Shown one piece after another: positions 49,769 to 59,500 of a stretch of DNA of 64,000 nucleotides. A program made the translations under genes and the position numbers. Numbering within the stretch: the stretch's first letter is position 1; each line of letters begins with the position of its first letter. The DNA is from Leifsonia poae. Lineage in GTDB: Bacteria; Actinomycetota; Actinomycetes; Actinomycetales; Microbacteriaceae. The DNA is taken from contig NZ_JAIHLP010000002.1 in assembly GCF_020009625.1 (NCBI RefSeq), forward strand, positions 930,001 to 994,000, written 5' to 3'. Below the pieces are notes generated by a model, which worked only from the letters and a program-made list of their open reading frames with translations, made no database searches and was not told where the DNA came from.

Positions 49769-50916
49769 TCTACCTCGATGCGGCGGCGACCTCGGCGGTG
49801 CGCCGCGAAGTCCTCGAAGCGATGTGGCCCTACCTGACCGGCGACTTCGGCAACCCGTCGAGCCACCACACCGTCGGCGAGTCCGCAGCCAGGGCGCTCG
49901 CCGGGGCGCGCGCGGCCGTGGCCCAGTGGCTGGGGTGCCGCCCCGGCGAGGTCACCTTCACCTCCGGCGGAACCGAGGCCGACAATCTGGCGATCAAGGG
50001 CATCGCGCTCGCCGCACCGCGCGGGCGGCACCTGGTCACCACGCCGATCGAGCACGAGGCCGTTCTGGCCTCGGTCGACTATCTGGTGCGACAGCACGGC
50101 TTCGAGGTGACGTTCGTTCCGGTCGACGCCGCCGGTCTCGTCTCCCCCGACGTCTTCGCGGCGGCGCTGCGCCCGGACACGACGCTCGCCAGCGTGATGC
50201 TGGCCAACAACGAGGTCGGCACAGTACAGCCGATCGCCGCACTTGCGGCACTCGCGCACACGCACGGCATCCCGTTCCACACCGACGCCGTGCAGGCCGC
50301 CGGCTGGCTCGACCTCGACGTCGGAGCCCTCGGGGTCGATGCCCTCTCGGTCTCCGGCCACAAGATCGGTGCACCCAAGGGCATCGGTGCGCTGTTCGTG
50401 CGCGGGCGCATCCCCGTGGAGCCGGTGCTGCACGGCGGTGGACAGGAACGTGGCCGGCGCTCCGGCACCGAGAATGTCGCCGGCGCCGTGGCGCTGGCGA
50501 CGGCGGCCCGGCTGTCCACCGGGGCGCGGCCCGCCGTCGCCGCGGCGGCCTCCAGGGCACGGGACGCTTTCGTGGCGGCAGTGCTGGCCGAGATCCCGGA
50601 TGCGCGCCTCACCGGGCATCCATCGGAACGTCTGCCCGCCACCGCCTCGTTCGTCTTCCCGGGCACGAATGGCGAGACAGTGCTGCTCGAGCTGGAGCGA
50701 CGCGGCGTCGTCTCGTCCAGCGGCTCGGCCTGCGCAGCCGGAAGCGAGGACGCCTCCCATGTGCTGCTCGCCCTCGGCTACTCCGATGACGTGGCCCGCA
50801 CGGCGGTGCGCTTCTCCTGGGGCGCCGACGTCTCGGCCGCCGACCTCGCCGCGGTGGCGCCCGCGGTCGGCGATGCGGTGCGCGAGGTGGCCGGTCTCGG
50901 CGACCGGCGCGGCTGA
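49765..50916 (+). CDS. Cysteine desulfurase (NifS/IscS type)
   Basis: A 383-residue PLP enzyme releasing sulfur from cysteine. The PLP lysine is Lys200 in SVSGHKIGAPKG, and the persulfide Cys is Cys323 in SGSACAAGSEDAS. GTG 49765 overlaps the nadC stop as GTGA. Placement in the nad operon suggests a dedicated role in supplying the NadA cluster, as for Bacillus NifS. It ends the operon. Confidence 0.93.
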   Translation: MIYLDAAATSAVRREVLEAMWPYLTGDFGNPSSHHTVGESAARALAGARAAVAQWLGCRPGEVTFTSGGTEADNLAIKGIALAAPRGRHLVTTPIEHEAVLASVDYLVRQHGFEVTFVPVDAAGLVSPDVFAAALRPDTTLASVMLANNEVGTVQPIAALAALAHTHGIPFHTDAVQAAGWLDLDVGALGVDALSVSGHKIGAPKGIGALFVRGRIPVEPVLHGGGQERGRRSGTENVAGAVALATAARLSTGARPAVAAAASRARDAFVAAVLAEIPDARLTGHPSERLPATASFVFPGTNGETVLLELERRGVVSSSGSACAAGSEDASHVLLALGYSDDVARTAVRFSWGADVSAADLAAVAPAVGDAVREVAGLGDRRG

Positions 50917-50949
50917 GGCGATCGGCGCCGAGACGCGCCGCGCCATGCG

Positions 50950-50961
50950 AATGCATGCATT
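50950..50961. promoter_or_regulatory. Palindrome upstream of MFS exporter
   Basis: AATGCATGCATT is a perfect 12-base palindrome, loosely flanked by GCG/CGC, in the 121-base gap before the MFS gene. Its A/T content stands out in this GC-rich DNA. It may be an operator, but no regulator adjoins the exporter. Confidence 0.4.
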
Positions 50962-51037
50962 ACGCGGAGAGTGAACTCGGCCAGCGTTAACCCGTTCGAA
51001 ACCTCCGCTGTCAGTACCGCTGGATACGCTGGAGCGC

Positions 51038-52588
51038 GTGACTGAGAACACCTCACCCGCGCCCGACGCGCTCGCCGACCCCGCCACCGCCGACCCCGTC
51101 GTCGCCGGTTCCGCCGCCGACGCACCCCTCGCGGCGACCGACGTCACAACCGCGGCACCCGACCACACCCGACGCAACAATCGGGTGATCTGGCTGCTGC
51201 TCTCGGCCACCTTCGTCGTCATCCTCAACGAGACGATCATGTCCGTCGCCATCCCGCGCCTGATGGACGACCTCGCGATCGACGCGGTCGCGGCGCAGTG
51301 GCTCTCCACGGCGTTCATGCTCACGATGGCCGTGGTCATCCCGATCACCGGTTTCCTGCTGCAGCGGTTCAGTACGCGGTCGATCTTCATCGCAGCGATG
51401 AGCCTGTTCTCGCTCGGCACCCTCAGCGCGGCGCTCGCCCCCGGATTCGGAGTGCTCGTCGTCGCCCGCGTCATCCAGGCCTCGGGAACCGCGATCATGC
51501 TGCCGCTCCTGATGACCACGCTGATGACCCTCGTGCCGGCGAACAAACGTGGGCGAACGATGGGCAACGTCTCCATCGTCATCTCGGTGGCGCCGGCCAT
51601 CGGGCCGACGATCTCCGGCGTCATCCTCAACTTCCTCGACTGGCGCTGGATGTTCCTCATCGTGCTGCCGATCGCCGTCGTCATGCTCCTGATCGGCATC
51701 AAGTACGTCGAGAACGTGACCGAGCCGGAGAAGGTCAAGATCGACGTCTTCTCGGTCATCCTCTCCGCCTTCGGATTCGGCGGGCTGCTCTACGGGCTCA
51801 GCCAGGCCGGCGAGGCATCGACTGCGGGCGCCGTCACGACGGCGACGATGTGGGTCTCGATCGGCGTCGGCGCGCTCTCGCTCGCCGGGTTCATCCTGCG
51901 ACAGCTTCGGCTGCAGCGTCAGAACCGGGCGCTGCTCGACCTGCGCACGTTCCGCTCACCCATCTTCACGGTGGCGATCGCGCTCATGGTGATCAGCACG
52001 GCGGCCATGTTCGGCATGATCATCATCCTCCCGCTCTACCTGCAGCACGTCCTCGGGCTCGACACGCTCGCGACCGGGCTCCTCCTGCTTCCCGGCGGGG
52101 TCGTGATGGGTGTGCTCGCGCCGTTCGTCGGCCGGCTCTACGACCGTTACGGACCGGCGCCGCTCGTGGTGCCCGGGTCGATCCTGGTGAGCCTGGTGCT
52201 CTGGTCGCTCACACTGATCACCGAGCACACCTCGCCGTTGCTGATCCTCGCCGCCCACATCGTGTTCAGCATCGGGTTGTCCCTCATGTTCACGCCGCTG
52301 TTCACGGCCGGGCTCGGCTCGGTCGTCCCCCACCTGTACTCCCACGCGAGCGCGATCGTCGGCACCGTGCAGCAGGTGGCCGGTGCGGCCGGTACCGCCC
52401 TGCTCATCGCCGTCATGTCGGCGCGGACCACGGCATTTGCGAGCGCCGGAGAACCGATCCACATGGCGACGGCGGGCGGCGTGCGGCTGGCGTTCCTGGT
52501 CGCCGCGATCATCTCTCTGTTCGCAGTGGTCGGTTCCTTCTTCATCCGCAAACCGGCGGATGCCCCGGAGGGTATGCCCGTCCACTGA
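51038..52588 (+). CDS. MFS multidrug exporter, DHA2 (EmrB/QacA) type
   Basis: A 516-residue transporter with about 14 membrane segments following a ~45-residue Ala/Asp-rich cytoplasmic N-terminus. LNETIMSVAIPRLMDDL (about 60-76) is the DHA2 motif near TM1, and the RxxQGxG-like RVIQASGTAIMLP marks motif C. The substrate is not predictable. GTG 51038 is the start. It is monocistronic, ending in a strong terminator. Confidence 0.9.
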   Translation: MTENTSPAPDALADPATADPVVAGSAADAPLAATDVTTAAPDHTRRNNRVIWLLLSATFVVILNETIMSVAIPRLMDDLAIDAVAAQWLSTAFMLTMAVVIPITGFLLQRFSTRSIFIAAMSLFSLGTLSAALAPGFGVLVVARVIQASGTAIMLPLLMTTLMTLVPANKRGRTMGNVSIVISVAPAIGPTISGVILNFLDWRWMFLIVLPIAVVMLLIGIKYVENVTEPEKVKIDVFSVILSAFGFGGLLYGLSQAGEASTAGAVTTATMWVSIGVGALSLAGFILRQLRLQRQNRALLDLRTFRSPIFTVAIALMVISTAAMFGMIIILPLYLQHVLGLDTLATGLLLLPGGVVMGVLAPFVGRLYDRYGPAPLVVPGSILVSLVLWSLTLITEHTSPLLILAAHIVFSIGLSLMFTPLFTAGLGSVVPHLYSHASAIVGTVQQVAGAAGTALLIAVMSARTTAFASAGEPIHMATAGGVRLAFLVAAIISLFAVVGSFFIRKPADAPEGMPVH

Positions 52589-52596
52589 GTCGGGCA

Positions 52597-52626
52597 CGTT
52601 GCGGGCGCCGACCGGCGCCCGCAACG
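52597..52626. terminator. Bidirectional terminator hairpin
   Basis: A perfect 14-base stem (52597-52610 with 52613-52626, CGTTGCGGGCGCCG and its complement) separates the convergent MFS and UvrA-like stops. In practice the top pairs open to a GACC-type loop. No clear T tract follows. Confidence 0.8.
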
Positions 52627-52632
52627 AAACGC

Positions 52633-55014
52633 TCAGGCGCCGATGTAGGCGGCGAGATGCTGACCGGTGAGGGTGGACCGATCGGCGACAAGATCGGCCG
52701 GGGTGCCCTCGAAGACCACCCGGCCACCGTCGTGACCGGCACCCGGCCCGATGTCCACGATCCAGTCCGCGTGCGCCATCACGGCCTGATGGTGCTCGAT
52801 CACGATCACCGATTTGCCGGAGTCGACGAGGCGGTCCAGCAGACCGAGCAATTGCTCGACGTCCGCGAGGTGCAGCCCGGTGGTCGGCTCGTCGAGCACA
52901 TAGACGCCGCCCTCCTCGGCCATGTGCGTCGCCAGCTTCAGCCGCTGACGTTCACCCCCGGAGAGCGTGGTGAGCGGCTGCCCGATCGTGAGATAGCCGA
53001 GCCCCACATCGGCGAGCCGCTGAAGGATGGCGTGCGCGGCCGGAAGGCGAGCCTCGCCGCCGCCGAAGAACTCCTCGGCGGCGGCCACCGACAAGCCGAG
53101 CACCTCGCTGATGTCTTTGCCGCCGAGATGATAATCGAGCACGGATGCGTCGAACCGTTTGCCCTCGCACACCTCGCAGACGGTCGACACACTCGCCATC
53201 ACGCCGAGGTCGGTGAAGATCACACCGGCGCCGTTGCAATTCGGGCAAGCCCCTTCGGAGTTGGCGCTGAAAAGGGCGGGCTTGACGCCGTTCGCCTTCG
53301 CGAACGCCTTGCGGATCGGCTCCAGCAGGCCGGTGTAGGTCGCCGGGTTGCTTCGACGCGACCCGCGGATCGCCCCCTGATCCACCGTGACGACGCCGTC
53401 ACGACCGGACACCGAGCCGTGGATGAGTGAGCTCTTGCCCGAACCGGCGACACCGGTGATCACGACGAGCGACCCGAGCGGGATGTCCACATCCACGTCT
53501 TTGAGGTTGTGCTCGGTCGCCCCACGGATCTCGAGCGAGCCGACGCCCTCGCGCACTGTGTCTTTGAACCCGGCCCGGTCGTCCAGGTGCCGCCCGGTGA
53601 GGGTGCCGCTGGAGCGCAGCTGGTCGACGGTCCCCTCGAACACCACCTGGCCTCCGTCGGCCCCGGCCCGCGGCCCCAGGTCGACGACGTGGTCGGCGAT
53701 GGTGATCGCCTCCGGCTTGTGCTCGACAACCAGCACCGTGTTGCCCTTGTCGCGCAGCTGCAACAGAAGCTCATTCATCCGCTGGATGTCGTGCGGGTGC
53801 AGCCCGATGGTCGGCTCGTCGAAGACGTAGGTGATGTCGGTCAGCGAGGAGCCGAGATGCCGGATCATCTTGGTTCGCTGCGCCTCCCCGCCGGAGAGGG
53901 TGCCTGACGGCCGGTCGAGCGAGAGGTAACCGAGCCCGATGTCCACGAACGAGTCGAGGAGGCTGCGCAGGGTCGCCAGCAGCGGCGCCACCGACGGTTC
54001 ATCGAGGCCGCGCACCCACTGCGCGAGATCGCTGATCTGCATGCTGCAGGCGTCGGCGATGCTGATCCCGGCGATCTTCGAGGCCCTCGCACCCGCACTG
54101 AGACGGGTTCCACCGCACTCGGGGCAGGGAGCGAAGGCGACGGCCCTTTCGACAAAAGCGCGCAGATGCGATTGCAGGGCATCCACGTCTTTGGAGAGGA
54201 TCGACTTCTGCACGCGCGGCACGAGGCCTTCGTAGGTGATGTTGATGCCGTTGATCTTCACCTTCACCGGGTCGCGGTAGAGGAAATCGTGCAGCTCGGT
54301 CTTCGTGTAGTCGCGGATCGGCTTGTCCGGGTCGAAGAAGCCCGACTCGCTGAACATCCGCACCGACCAGCCGTCGGCGGTGTATCCGGGCACGGTGATC
54401 GCCCCGCCGGTGAGCGACTTGCTCTCGTCGTAGATCTGGGCGAGGTCGATGTCACTGACCGACCCCATCCCTTCGCAGCGCGGACACATGCCGCCGGTCT
54501 GACTGAAGGTGCGCTTCTCGGCCTTCTTGCCGTCGATCGAGATCGCACCGCTGCCCGAAACGGAGGGCACGTTGAAGGAGTAGGCCTGCGGCGACCCGTT
54601 GCTCGGCTCCCCGAGCCGGCTGAACAGGATGCGCAGCATCGCATTCGCATCGGTCACCGTGCCGACGGTGGAGCGCGAGTTGGCGCCCATCCTCTCCTGG
54701 TCGACGAGGATGGCCGTGGTCAGCCCTTCCAGCACGTCCACATCGGGCCGGGCGAGCGAAGGCATGAAACCCTGCACGAATGCGCTGTAGGTCTCATTGA
54801 TCATCCGCTGCGACTCGGCAGCGATCGTGCCGAAGACGAGCGAGCTCTTGCCCGAGCCGGAGACACCGGTGAACACCGTGAGCCGACGTTTCGGGATGTC
54901 GACGCTGACCTCTTTGAGGTTGTTCTCGCGCGCGCCGCGCACGCGGATCAGGTCGTGACGGTCGGCGGCGTGGTCCCGTGACGACGGCGTGCCCGGGCTC
55001 GTGGTCGTGCTCAC
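52633..55014 (-). CDS. Short UvrA-like ABC ATPase (UvrA2 class)
   Basis: A 793-residue DNA-damage-recognition-type ATPase with two ABC modules. Walker A motifs GVSGSGKSS and GVAGSGKSS, signatures LSGGEAQRTKM and LSGGERQRLKL, and zinc-binding CPRCEG, CPECGG and CPNCNG...CEVCEG are all present. Canonical UvrA is ~950 residues; the missing length fits loss of the UvrB-binding insert. Such UvrA2 proteins are linked to DNA-binding drug tolerance. GTG 55014 has GGAG upstream. The neighbouring MFS exporter is convergent. Confidence 0.88.
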   Translation of the reverse strand: MSTTTSPGTPSSRDHAADRHDLIRVRGARENNLKEVSVDIPKRRLTVFTGVSGSGKSSLVFGTIAAESQRMINETYSAFVQGFMPSLARPDVDVLEGLTTAILVDQERMGANSRSTVGTVTDANAMLRILFSRLGEPSNGSPQAYSFNVPSVSGSGAISIDGKKAEKRTFSQTGGMCPRCEGMGSVSDIDLAQIYDESKSLTGGAITVPGYTADGWSVRMFSESGFFDPDKPIRDYTKTELHDFLYRDPVKVKINGINITYEGLVPRVQKSILSKDVDALQSHLRAFVERAVAFAPCPECGGTRLSAGARASKIAGISIADACSMQISDLAQWVRGLDEPSVAPLLATLRSLLDSFVDIGLGYLSLDRPSGTLSGGEAQRTKMIRHLGSSLTDITYVFDEPTIGLHPHDIQRMNELLLQLRDKGNTVLVVEHKPEAITIADHVVDLGPRAGADGGQVVFEGTVDQLRSSGTLTGRHLDDRAGFKDTVREGVGSLEIRGATEHNLKDVDVDIPLGSLVVITGVAGSGKSSLIHGSVSGRDGVVTVDQGAIRGSRRSNPATYTGLLEPIRKAFAKANGVKPALFSANSEGACPNCNGAGVIFTDLGVMASVSTVCEVCEGKRFDASVLDYHLGGKDISEVLGLSVAAAEEFFGGGEARLPAAHAILQRLADVGLGYLTIGQPLTTLSGGERQRLKLATHMAEEGGVYVLDEPTTGLHLADVEQLLGLLDRLVDSGKSVIVIEHHQAVMAHADWIVDIGPGAGHDGGRVVFEGTPADLVADRSTLTGQHLAAYIGA

Positions 55015-55168
55015 TCTGTCTCCTGTCTCCTGACGAATCGGCGGGACGGGTCGCGTCGGCGACCGTTGCCCCGTCGGTCACTCTAACGGCGACCCCTGTC
55101 GGTGCGAAGCGGAAGCGACGGCCGATCGCAGCTGTCACCGCGTCACCGCCCGGCGATACGATCGGGTC

Positions 55169-55582
55169 ATGGCTCCCGCAGAACCCTCTGCCGCAGAATC
55201 CTCGGCCGCAGAATCCTCGGCCGCAGATTCCCCTGCCGCGGAATCCCAGGCCGCTGTGACCCGCATCGTGGTGCAGGATGCGGTGCTCGCGCATCCGGTG
55301 ACCGTGGCCCGCATCGAAACCCGCCGCATCACCCTGCAGCCGGGTGCGCCCGCCGGTCTGCACGTGCACAGCGGGCCGGTGGTCGGCAGCATCGAGACCG
55401 GATCGGTGACCTACCAGCTGGAGGGGCAGGAGGAACGGGTGCTGCGCGCGGGGGACGTGTTCTTCGAGCCCGAAGGCGAGCGTGTCGCCCGCTTCGATGC
55501 GGGTGCGGACGGCGTCACCTTTCTCGGAGTGTTCCCGCTTGCGGCCGGGCAGGATGCCGCCATCGAATTCCCGGACAGGTGA
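55169..55582 (+). CDS. Cupin domain protein with repetitive N-terminus
   Basis: A 137-residue protein. Residues 2-29 are a low-complexity Ala-Glu-Ser tract made by 15-base repeats. The rest is a single cupin barrel (GAPAGLHVHSGPVVGSIETG, about 52-71, with GDVFFEPEGERVARFD). The first cupin motif has the usual His-x-His metal pair (HVHSG). No substrate is predictable. It is divergent from the UvrA-like gene and overlaps or abuts the next gene. Confidence 0.82.
   Translation: MAPAEPSAAESSAAESSAADSPAAESQAAVTRIVVQDAVLAHPVTVARIETRRITLQPGAPAGLHVHSGPVVGSIETGSVTYQLEGQEERVLRAGDVFFEPEGERVARFDAGADGVTFLGVFPLAAGQDAAIEFPDR
55171..55255 (+). repeat. 15-base tandem repeat inside the cupin gene
   Basis: About five degenerate copies of a unit close to TCGGCCGCAGAATCC. 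Each unit codes five residues (Ser-Ala-Ala-Glu-Ser pattern). It lies entirely at the 5' end of the coding region, so copy-number change would alter only the disordered N-terminus. Confidence 0.75.
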
Positions 55583-55590
55583 AGACGGTC

Positions 55591-55932
55591 ATGTTCGTCG
55601 TCAAACGCGTCTACGACCCGGCTTCGGCCGGCGACGGCTACCGTGTGCTCGTCGACCGGCTCTGGCCGCGCGGGGTCAGCAAGGAACGCGCCGGGCTGGA
55701 CGAGTGGCTGAAGGAGGTCGCGCCGTCGCCCGGGCTGCGGCGCTGGTTCGGGCACGAGGCCGCGAACTTCGCGGAGTTCACCGCTCGCTACGATTTCGAG
55801 CTCGCCGAGAATCCCGCGGTCGACCGGCTGCGAGCGCTCGGACGGGAGCATCCGACGGTCACGCTGCTGATCGGCGCGCGCGACCCGGTGATCAATCACG
55901 GCGTCGTGCTCGCCGCATTCCTCGCCCGCTAA
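55591..55932 (+). CDS. DUF488 family protein
   Basis: A 113-residue protein. RVYDPASAGDGYRVLVDRLWPRG (outline, residues 6-28) and FGHEAANFAEF match DUF488, a small cytoplasmic family of unknown function. ATG 55591 has AGGTGA 8 bases upstream; GTG 55579, overlapping the cupin stop as GTGA, would add four residues. It is likely co-transcribed with the cupin gene. Confidence 0.83.
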   Translation: MFVVKRVYDPASAGDGYRVLVDRLWPRGVSKERAGLDEWLKEVAPSPGLRRWFGHEAANFAEFTARYDFELAENPAVDRLRALGREHPTVTLLIGARDPVINHGVVLAAFLAR

Positions 55933-56381
55933 GGCAGGTCTCCGAGCAACGGCTGCGCTCCGGGCGCCGCGAAGCCGGCCTCGCCCGGAAAACGGCCGGA
56001 CCCATCCGACCACACCAGCTGCACGGCCTCGGCCTCGCCGTAGAGCTCGCGCACCGCAGTCAATCCGTCGACCGAGACCGCATCGATGACGACGACGGTC
56101 ACGGGAAGGAGGTCGGCGACGCGCATGCCGGGGAGGAAGTCGGCACCATCGCGCACCCGCTGCCCGACCGCGTTCAGCACAGCCACTGCCGACAGCGCCG
56201 GCAGCCCGGTGACGACCACCTCGGGATGCCCGAGCGCGGTCAGCCCGACGGTGTAGCCGAGCCCTGCCCTTCCGCTGGCGGCATCGGGTTCCGCCGTTCG
56301 GACCGCCCAGCCCGAACGCTCGATCGTGGCGTGCAGCTCCGCAAGGAGCTGCACGCGCCGGTCACGACTCTCGTGGGACAT
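55929..56381 (-). CDS. DUF4262 domain protein
   Basis: A 150-residue protein. GLGYTVGLTALGHPEVVVTGLP at about 41-62 (outline) is characteristic of DUF4262, whose function is unknown. ATG 56381 is chosen; further upstream in this frame the sequence is antisense to the malate synthase gene. Its stop overlaps the DUF488 stop region by a few bases, so the two genes converge tail to tail. Confidence 0.75.
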   Translation of the reverse strand: MSHESRDRRVQLLAELHATIERSGWAVRTAEPDAASGRAGLGYTVGLTALGHPEVVVTGLPALSAVAVLNAVGQRVRDGADFLPGMRVADLLPVTVVVIDAVSVDGLTAVRELYGEAEAVQLVWSDGSGRFPGEAGFAAPGAQPLLGDLP

Positions 56382-56425
56382 GATTGCCCAGAGTAGTCGC
56401 GACCGGCGCTGTTCAGCTGTTACGT

Positions 56426-58051
56426 TCAGCCGGCGAGTGCCAGGGCGGGCTCGGGCACGGCCAGGTAGCGGGCGTAGGCGCCGATGGTGAGGAAGGTGGG
56501 AAATTCCTCGCCGAGGGAGACCTCGCGCAGCACCTCGGCCGCGTCGTCGAACCGGTCCTCGGGGGCCTCCCGAAGCCGGGCGACCTCGGTATCGATCAGC
56601 TGCGACACCAGCGCCACGTCGACCAGGGTGCCCTCTTCGGTGACGATCCGGTTCTCGATCCACTGTCGAAGCAGTGATCGGGAGATCTCGGCGGTCGCGG
56701 CGTCCTCCATCAGATTGTCGATGGCGGCCGCGCCGATCCCGCGCAGCCACGACTCGATGTAACGCAGAGCAACCGAAACGCTCTCTCGCACGCCGCCGAT
56801 GGTGACGATCCCCCCGGCGGTGGAGATGTCGAGCAGGTCGCCCGCCGTCACGTGAACGTCGTCGCGCAGCCGGTCGACCTGGTTGGGCCTCTCCCCCAGC
56901 ACCGCATCGAACTCGGCCAGCGCGGTCGGGATCAGATCGGGATGCGCGACCCAGGTTCCGTCGAATCCCTCGCCCGCCTCTCGGCGTTTGTCGTCGGCGA
57001 CCTTCGCCAGCGCACGCTCGGTGGCCAGCGCATCCCGGCGGTTGGGGATGAACGCGCTCATGCCGCCGATCGCGTGCGCGCCCCGCTTGTGGCAGGTCGC
57101 GACGAGGAGTTCGGTGTACGCCCGCATGAACGGGACGGTCATCGTGATGCGGTCCCGGTCGGGGAACGCGAACCGACGGCCCCGGGTCAGGAAGGTCTTG
57201 ATGATCGAGAAGATGTAGTCCCAGCGGCCGGCGTTCAGGCCGGCGCAGTGGTCGCGCAGCTCATAGAGGATCTCCTCCATCTCGAACGCGGCCTGCACGG
57301 TCTCGATCAGCACGGTCGCCCGCACCGTGCCGACGGGCATACCGATGCGCTGCTGCGCGAACACGAAGATGTCGTTCCAGAGACGGGCCTCCTCGTGGCC
57401 CTCCAGCTTGGGGAGGTAGAAGTATGGTCCGCGGCCGGCGGCGACCAACGCCTCGGCGTTGTGCCAGAAGTACAGCCCGAAGTCGACAAGGGATGCGCTG
57501 GCCGGAGAAGTGCGACCGGCGCGGTCGGTGAAGGTGAGGTTCTTCTCCACGAGGTGCCAGCCGCGCGGCCTCATCACGATCGTCGGGGTCTGCTCGGCCG
57601 GTGTCGTGACCCGATACTCCTTGCCCTCCGCGCTCGTGAACGCGCTGCGCCCGCGCACCGCGTCGGCGAGCGAGACCTGGCCGCCGACGATGTTCGGCCA
57701 GGTGGGGCTCGTGGCATCTTCGAGGTCGGCCAGCCAGACCTTGGCACCCGAGTTGAGCGCGTTGATGGCCATCTTGGGATCGGTGGGGCCGGTGATCTCG
57801 ACGCGACGGTCGTGCAGGCCGGGGCCGGCACCGGCGACCCGCCAGCTCGGGTCTTCGCGGATCGCCGCCGTGCTGCTGAGGAACCGAGGGTCGCGGCCGT
57901 TGGCCGAGTCGATGCGTTTCCGCCGCCGCTCCAGCAGGATCTCCTGCCGGCGGGAGGCGAAGCATTGGTGCAGGTGGTCGAGGAAGGCGAGCGCTGCGGG
58001 GGTGAGGATCTCGTCGAAACGTTCGCCGTCGGATCCGGTGATCTCGATCAT
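56426..58051 (-). CDS. aceB: Malate synthase A
   Basis: A ~541-residue enzyme condensing glyoxylate with acetyl-CoA, the second glyoxylate-shunt step. TPTIVMRPRGWHL, YFYLPKLEGHEEARLWND and GTVRATVLIETVQAAFEMEE carry the family's catalytic Arg and Mg2+-binding Glu region. Length matches isoform A (~530-540). ATG 58051 lies 32 bases after aceA on the same strand. The longer open frame upstream is antisense to nothing real and overlaps aceA. Confidence 0.93.
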   Translation of the reverse strand: MIEITGSDGERFDEILTPAALAFLDHLHQCFASRRQEILLERRRKRIDSANGRDPRFLSSTAAIREDPSWRVAGAGPGLHDRRVEITGPTDPKMAINALNSGAKVWLADLEDATSPTWPNIVGGQVSLADAVRGRSAFTSAEGKEYRVTTPAEQTPTIVMRPRGWHLVEKNLTFTDRAGRTSPASASLVDFGLYFWHNAEALVAAGRGPYFYLPKLEGHEEARLWNDIFVFAQQRIGMPVGTVRATVLIETVQAAFEMEEILYELRDHCAGLNAGRWDYIFSIIKTFLTRGRRFAFPDRDRITMTVPFMRAYTELLVATCHKRGAHAIGGMSAFIPNRRDALATERALAKVADDKRREAGEGFDGTWVAHPDLIPTALAEFDAVLGERPNQVDRLRDDVHVTAGDLLDISTAGGIVTIGGVRESVSVALRYIESWLRGIGAAAIDNLMEDAATAEISRSLLRQWIENRIVTEEGTLVDVALVSQLIDTEVARLREAPEDRFDDAAEVLREVSLGEEFPTFLTIGAYARYLAVPEPALALAG

Positions 58052-58083
58052 GGTCGTGTCTGCTTTCGTGTCGGTGGTGACGG

Positions 58084-59397
58084 TCAGAACTGGTGTTCTT
58101 CGGTGGAGCCGACCAGGGCGAGCGTTGCGCTGTCGGGGTTGAGCGCGGTCGCGATGCGGTCGAAGTAGCCGGTGCCGACCTCCCGCTGGTGGCGGGTGGC
58201 GGTGTAGCCGTCTCGCTCGGAGGCGAATTCCGCCTCCTGCAGGTCGACGTATGCGCTCATCTGGCGAGCGGCGTAGTCCTGGGCGAGGGTGAACATGGAG
58301 TGGTTCAGGGCGTGGAAACCCGCGAGGGTGATGAACTGGAACGCGTAGCCGTAGCTCGCGAGTTCCCGCTGGAACCGTGCGATCTGGTCGTCGTCGAGGT
58401 GCGATTTCCAGTTGAACGACGGCGAGCAGTTGTAGGCGAGCTTCTTGCCGGGGAAGTCGCGGTGGATGCGCTCGGCGAAGACCCGCGCCAGCTCCAGATC
58501 CGGCTCCGAGCTCTCCACCCAGAGCAGGTCGGCGTAGGGCGCGTAGGCCAGCCCGCGGGCGAGAACGGGGTCGATGCCGTTGCGAACCTCGTAGAACCCC
58601 TCGGCGGTGCGCTCGCCGTTCACGAACTCGCGGTCCCGCTCGTCGTGGTCGCTGGTGAGCAGGGTCGCGGCCAGCGCATCCGTGCGGGCGATCACGATCG
58701 TGGGGACTCCGGCCACATCGGCGGCGAGGCGCGCCGCATTGAGCGTGCGGATGTGCTGCCCGGTCGGCACGAGCACCTTGCCGCCCATGTGCCCGCACTT
58801 CTTCTCGCTGGCGAGCTGATCCTCCCAGTGCACGCCGGCGGCCCCGGCTTGGATCATCGAGTGCATGAGCTCGTAGGCGTTGAGGGGTCCGCCGAAGCCC
58901 GCCTCCGCATCTGCGACGATCGGCGCCATCCAATCGGATACCGCGCCCTCGGTGCCCTCGATCTGGCCGGCGCGCAGCAGGGCGTTGTTGATACGTCGCA
59001 CGACGGCCGGAACTGAGTTCACGGGGTACAGGCTCTGATCGGGATAGGTCTGCCCGGCGAGGTTGGCGTCGGCCGCGACCTGCCAGCCGGAGAGGTAGAT
59101 CGCCTCGAGGCCGGCCCTCACCTGCTGCACCGCCTGGTTGCCGGTCAGCGCGCCGAGGGCCGAGACCCAGCGGGCGTCCTGACCTCTCCCGTCTCGCTGG
59201 ATCAGCTCCCAGAGCTGTTCGGCCCCACGTCGGGCGAGGGTCTGCTCCTCCCGCACCGGCCCCCGCAGGGCGACGACATCAGCGGCGGTGTAGTCGCGGC
59301 GGATGCCCGACCAGCGCGGGTCGGCATCCCATTCGAGCTGCAGCCTGGCGGCCGTCTGAACCGTGTCGCCGGGGCGGATCGTGGTGTCGGGGTTCAT
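58084..59397 (-). CDS. aceA: Isocitrate lyase
   Basis: A 437-residue enzyme splitting isocitrate to glyoxylate and succinate. The signature KKCGHMGGK at 199-207 contains catalytic Cys201, and the [14 protein letters not shown] segment is conserved. ATG 59397 has a GGAGG-type site (CGGAGGAAAC) upstream. aceB follows, giving an aceA-aceB unit divergent from ramB. Confidence 0.95.
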   Translation of the reverse strand: MNPDTTIRPGDTVQTAARLQLEWDADPRWSGIRRDYTAADVVALRGPVREEQTLARRGAEQLWELIQRDGRGQDARWVSALGALTGNQAVQQVRAGLEAIYLSGWQVAADANLAGQTYPDQSLYPVNSVPAVVRRINNALLRAGQIEGTEGAVSDWMAPIVADAEAGFGGPLNAYELMHSMIQAGAAGVHWEDQLASEKKCGHMGGKVLVPTGQHIRTLNAARLAADVAGVPTIVIARTDALAATLLTSDHDERDREFVNGERTAEGFYEVRNGIDPVLARGLAYAPYADLLWVESSEPDLELARVFAERIHRDFPGKKLAYNCSPSFNWKSHLDDDQIARFQRELASYGYAFQFITLAGFHALNHSMFTLAQDYAARQMSAYVDLQEAEFASERDGYTATRHQREVGTGYFDRIATALNPDSATLALVGSTEEHQF

Positions 59398-59476
59398 CGT
59401 TTCCTCCGAAGTCGGGAGTGCGGGTCTGTTGCACCGAGCCTGCGCCGTCCGCACATCCCCGACCTCGGATTCGTCC

Positions 59477-59500
59477 ACAGAAGAACTGCGCTTCTTCTGT
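59477..59500. promoter_or_regulatory. Inverted repeat in the aceA/ramB divergent promoter
   Basis: A 9-base arm ACAGAAGAA (59477-59485) pairs perfectly with TTCTTCTGT (59492-59500) around CTGCGC. It lies midway between the divergent aceA and ramB starts. A TTTGCCAG sequence follows at 59499-59506, a partial match to the TTTGCAAA core known for RamB sites in Corynebacterium. It is a plausible binding site for the adjacent regulator. Confidence 0.55.

Noticed and set aside
55171..55255. CRISPR-like repeat
   Set aside because: Units are adjacent 15-mers without spacers and lie in frame inside the cupin gene.
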